From Glycocaulis profundi (GTDB lineage Bacteria; Pseudomonadota; Alphaproteobacteria; Caulobacterales; Maricaulaceae), in NCBI GenBank assembly GCA_007050995.1, contig VJOU01000017.1:1-64000 (forward strand): a DNA stretch of 64,000 nt, given 5' to 3'. This document shows, in pieces, positions 63,054-64,000 of this stretch. A program made the translations under genes and the position numbers. Each line of letters opens with the position of its first letter. Within the stretch, counting starts at the first letter, position 1. A model generated the notes under the pieces. That model searched no databases and was not told the origin of the DNA. It was given only the letters and a program-made list of their open reading frames with translations.

Positions 63054-64000
63054 ATGGCCGACGCATCCGCCAGCCAGCCCGCCATCACCGCGAAAGCCCT
63101 TTCCGAGTCCTGCGACATCGCCATCGTGGGCGGCGGCTCGGCGGGCATCGCGGCCGCGGCGAGCCTGCTCAAACGCCGCCCCGGACTGGATGTGCGGATC
63201 ATCGAGCCCTCCGAGCGCCACTTCTACCAGCCAGGCTGGACGATGGTGGGCGGCGGCGTGTTCGAACCGGCTGAAACCGTGCGCCCCACACACACGCTCA
63301 TCCCCAAGGGCGCGCGGCTTGAGAAAACCGCCGTCACCGCCTTCGAGCCTGAGACCAGCCAGCTGGTTCTGGCCGACGGTCGGCGGCTGTCCTACCGCAT
63401 CCTGGTCGCGGCGCCGGGCCTGAAGCTCGACTGGGCGGGCGTGGACGGGCTCGAGGAGGCGCTGGGCAGCCATGGCGTGACCTCGAACTACGCGTACGAC
63501 CTGGCGCCCTACACATGGGAACTGGTGAAAGGGCTGACGTCGGGCCCCGCGCTGTTCACCCAGCCGCCCATGCCCATCAAATGCGCGGGCGCGCCCCAGA
63601 AGGCGATGTATCTCTCCGCGGACGCGTGGAAACGCCGCGACCGTCTCGGCGACATCGGCATCGAGTTCCACAACGCCGGAGGGGTTCTGTTCGGGGTGGA
63701 CGCTTACGTGCCGGCCCTGATGGAGTATGTGAAGGCGTACGGCATCGACCTTCAGTTCGGCTCGAAACTCGTGGCCGTGAACGGACCGTCCAGGACCGCC
63801 GTGTTCGAGCGCGCCGGGTCCGATGGCGCGGCTGAGCGCTTCGAGCGTGGCTTCGACATGATCCACGTCTGCCCGCCGCAGACCGCGCCCGATGTCGTCC
63901 GCGACAGCCCGCTGGCGGGAGAGGGCGGCTGGATCGACGTGGACCGCCATACGCTGCGCCATGTGCGCCACGCCAACGTGTTCGGTCTGGGAGACGCGGC
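63054..64000 (+). CDS. Sulfide:quinone oxidoreductase-like flavoprotein (cut by window end)
   Basis: The frame is open from the ATG at 63054 (behind GGAGGAG) to the window end, 315 residues. FAD loop DIAIVGGGSAGIAAAASLL, then EPSERHFYQPGWTMVGGGVF, and a redox-type Cys at about 177 in PMPIKCAGAPQKAMYLS, where SQR has its first catalytic cysteine. A second Cys (about 20) precedes the FAD loop. It oxidises sulfide to persulfide with electrons going to quinone. It is divergent to the persulfide dioxygenase unit and probably under the same repressor. The C-terminal part is missing. Confidence 0.88.
   Translation, partial: MADASASQPAITAKALSESCDIAIVGGGSAGIAAAASLLKRRPGLDVRIIEPSERHFYQPGWTMVGGGVFEPAETVRPTHTLIPKGARLEKTAVTAFEPETSQLVLADGRRLSYRILVAAPGLKLDWAGVDGLEEALGSHGVTSNYAYDLAPYTWELVKGLTSGPALFTQPPMPIKCAGAPQKAMYLSADAWKRRDRLGDIGIEFHNAGGVLFGVDAYVPALMEYVKAYGIDLQFGSKLVAVNGPSRTAVFERAGSDGAAERFERGFDMIHVCPPQTAPDVVRDSPLAGEGGWIDVDRHTLRHVRHANVFGLGDA

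Overview
The window comes from a high-GC alphaproteobacterium, most likely a stalked or budding marine type of the Maricaulales/Hyphomonadaceae kind (Oceanicaulis, Maricaulis and Glycocaulis are the sort of relatives meant). The signs are a PhyR-NepR-EcfG general stress cascade with GGAAC-N16-CGTT promoters, a Caulobacter-style flagellin locus (three flagellins, FlaG-like, FlaF, FlbT) with a FlmG-like flagellin glycosyltransferase and pseudaminic-acid genes, a TorF-type porin next to an ammonium transporter, and TonB-dependent uptake. No rRNA gene or other species marker is present, so this placement is an inference.

Layout. 1-286: right end of an IS3-family element. 0.3-7.4 kb: a catabolic cluster (carboxylesterase and beta-lactamase-fold hydrolase on minus; GntR regulator, M28-like hydrolase and TonB receptor on plus); the GntR regulator probably controls it through two copies of a 12-bp palindrome. 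7.5-9.75 kb: a purple-acid-type phosphatase and the broken C-terminal half of a 5'-nucleotidase, fused at about 9,746 to a headless tyrosine integrase. 10.3-16.6 kb: an AT-richer integrative element abutting the 3' end of tRNA-Arg(ACG). It carries integrase, excisionase-like and AlpA-like genes, an HUH-motif replication-like protein, and cargo of unknown function (a PcfJ-like protein and an XRE/membrane-protein/lipoprotein cassette).

16.7-20.7 kb: the complete general stress module phyR / nepR-ecfG-phyK plus an entericidin-like gene with its own EcfG promoter. 20.7-36.9 kb: housekeeping and metabolism (dapE, truA, fmt, LysR, a large beta-propeller protein possibly of the flagellar FlaEY kind, APH-like kinase, amidohydrolase, M3 peptidase, maiA/hppD/MarR tyrosine catabolism, MaoC, an ECF sigma/anti-sigma pair). 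37-53.5 kb: pseB and pseC, amtB-porin, the flagellin locus with three sigma-54 promoters, flmG-like, then a tightly overlapping operon ATP-grasp-methyltransferase-pseI-pseG-pseF. No pseH is seen, so the sugar put on flagellin may be a modified nonulosonate. 53.5-61 kb: MoxR/VWA pair, small envelope proteins, Nudix, GST, chorismate mutase, HPt, DksA-like protein and an amidohydrolase. 61-64 kb: a sulfide/persulfide module (persulfide dioxygenase, BigR/SqrR-like repressor, 1-Cys peroxiredoxin and a divergent sulfide:quinone oxidoreductase running off the window) around one inverted-repeat operator.

The best candidates for new biology are the uncharacterised cargo and HUH-like gene of the tRNA-Arg element, and the pseH-less nonulosonate operon containing an ATP-grasp ligase and a methyltransferase.
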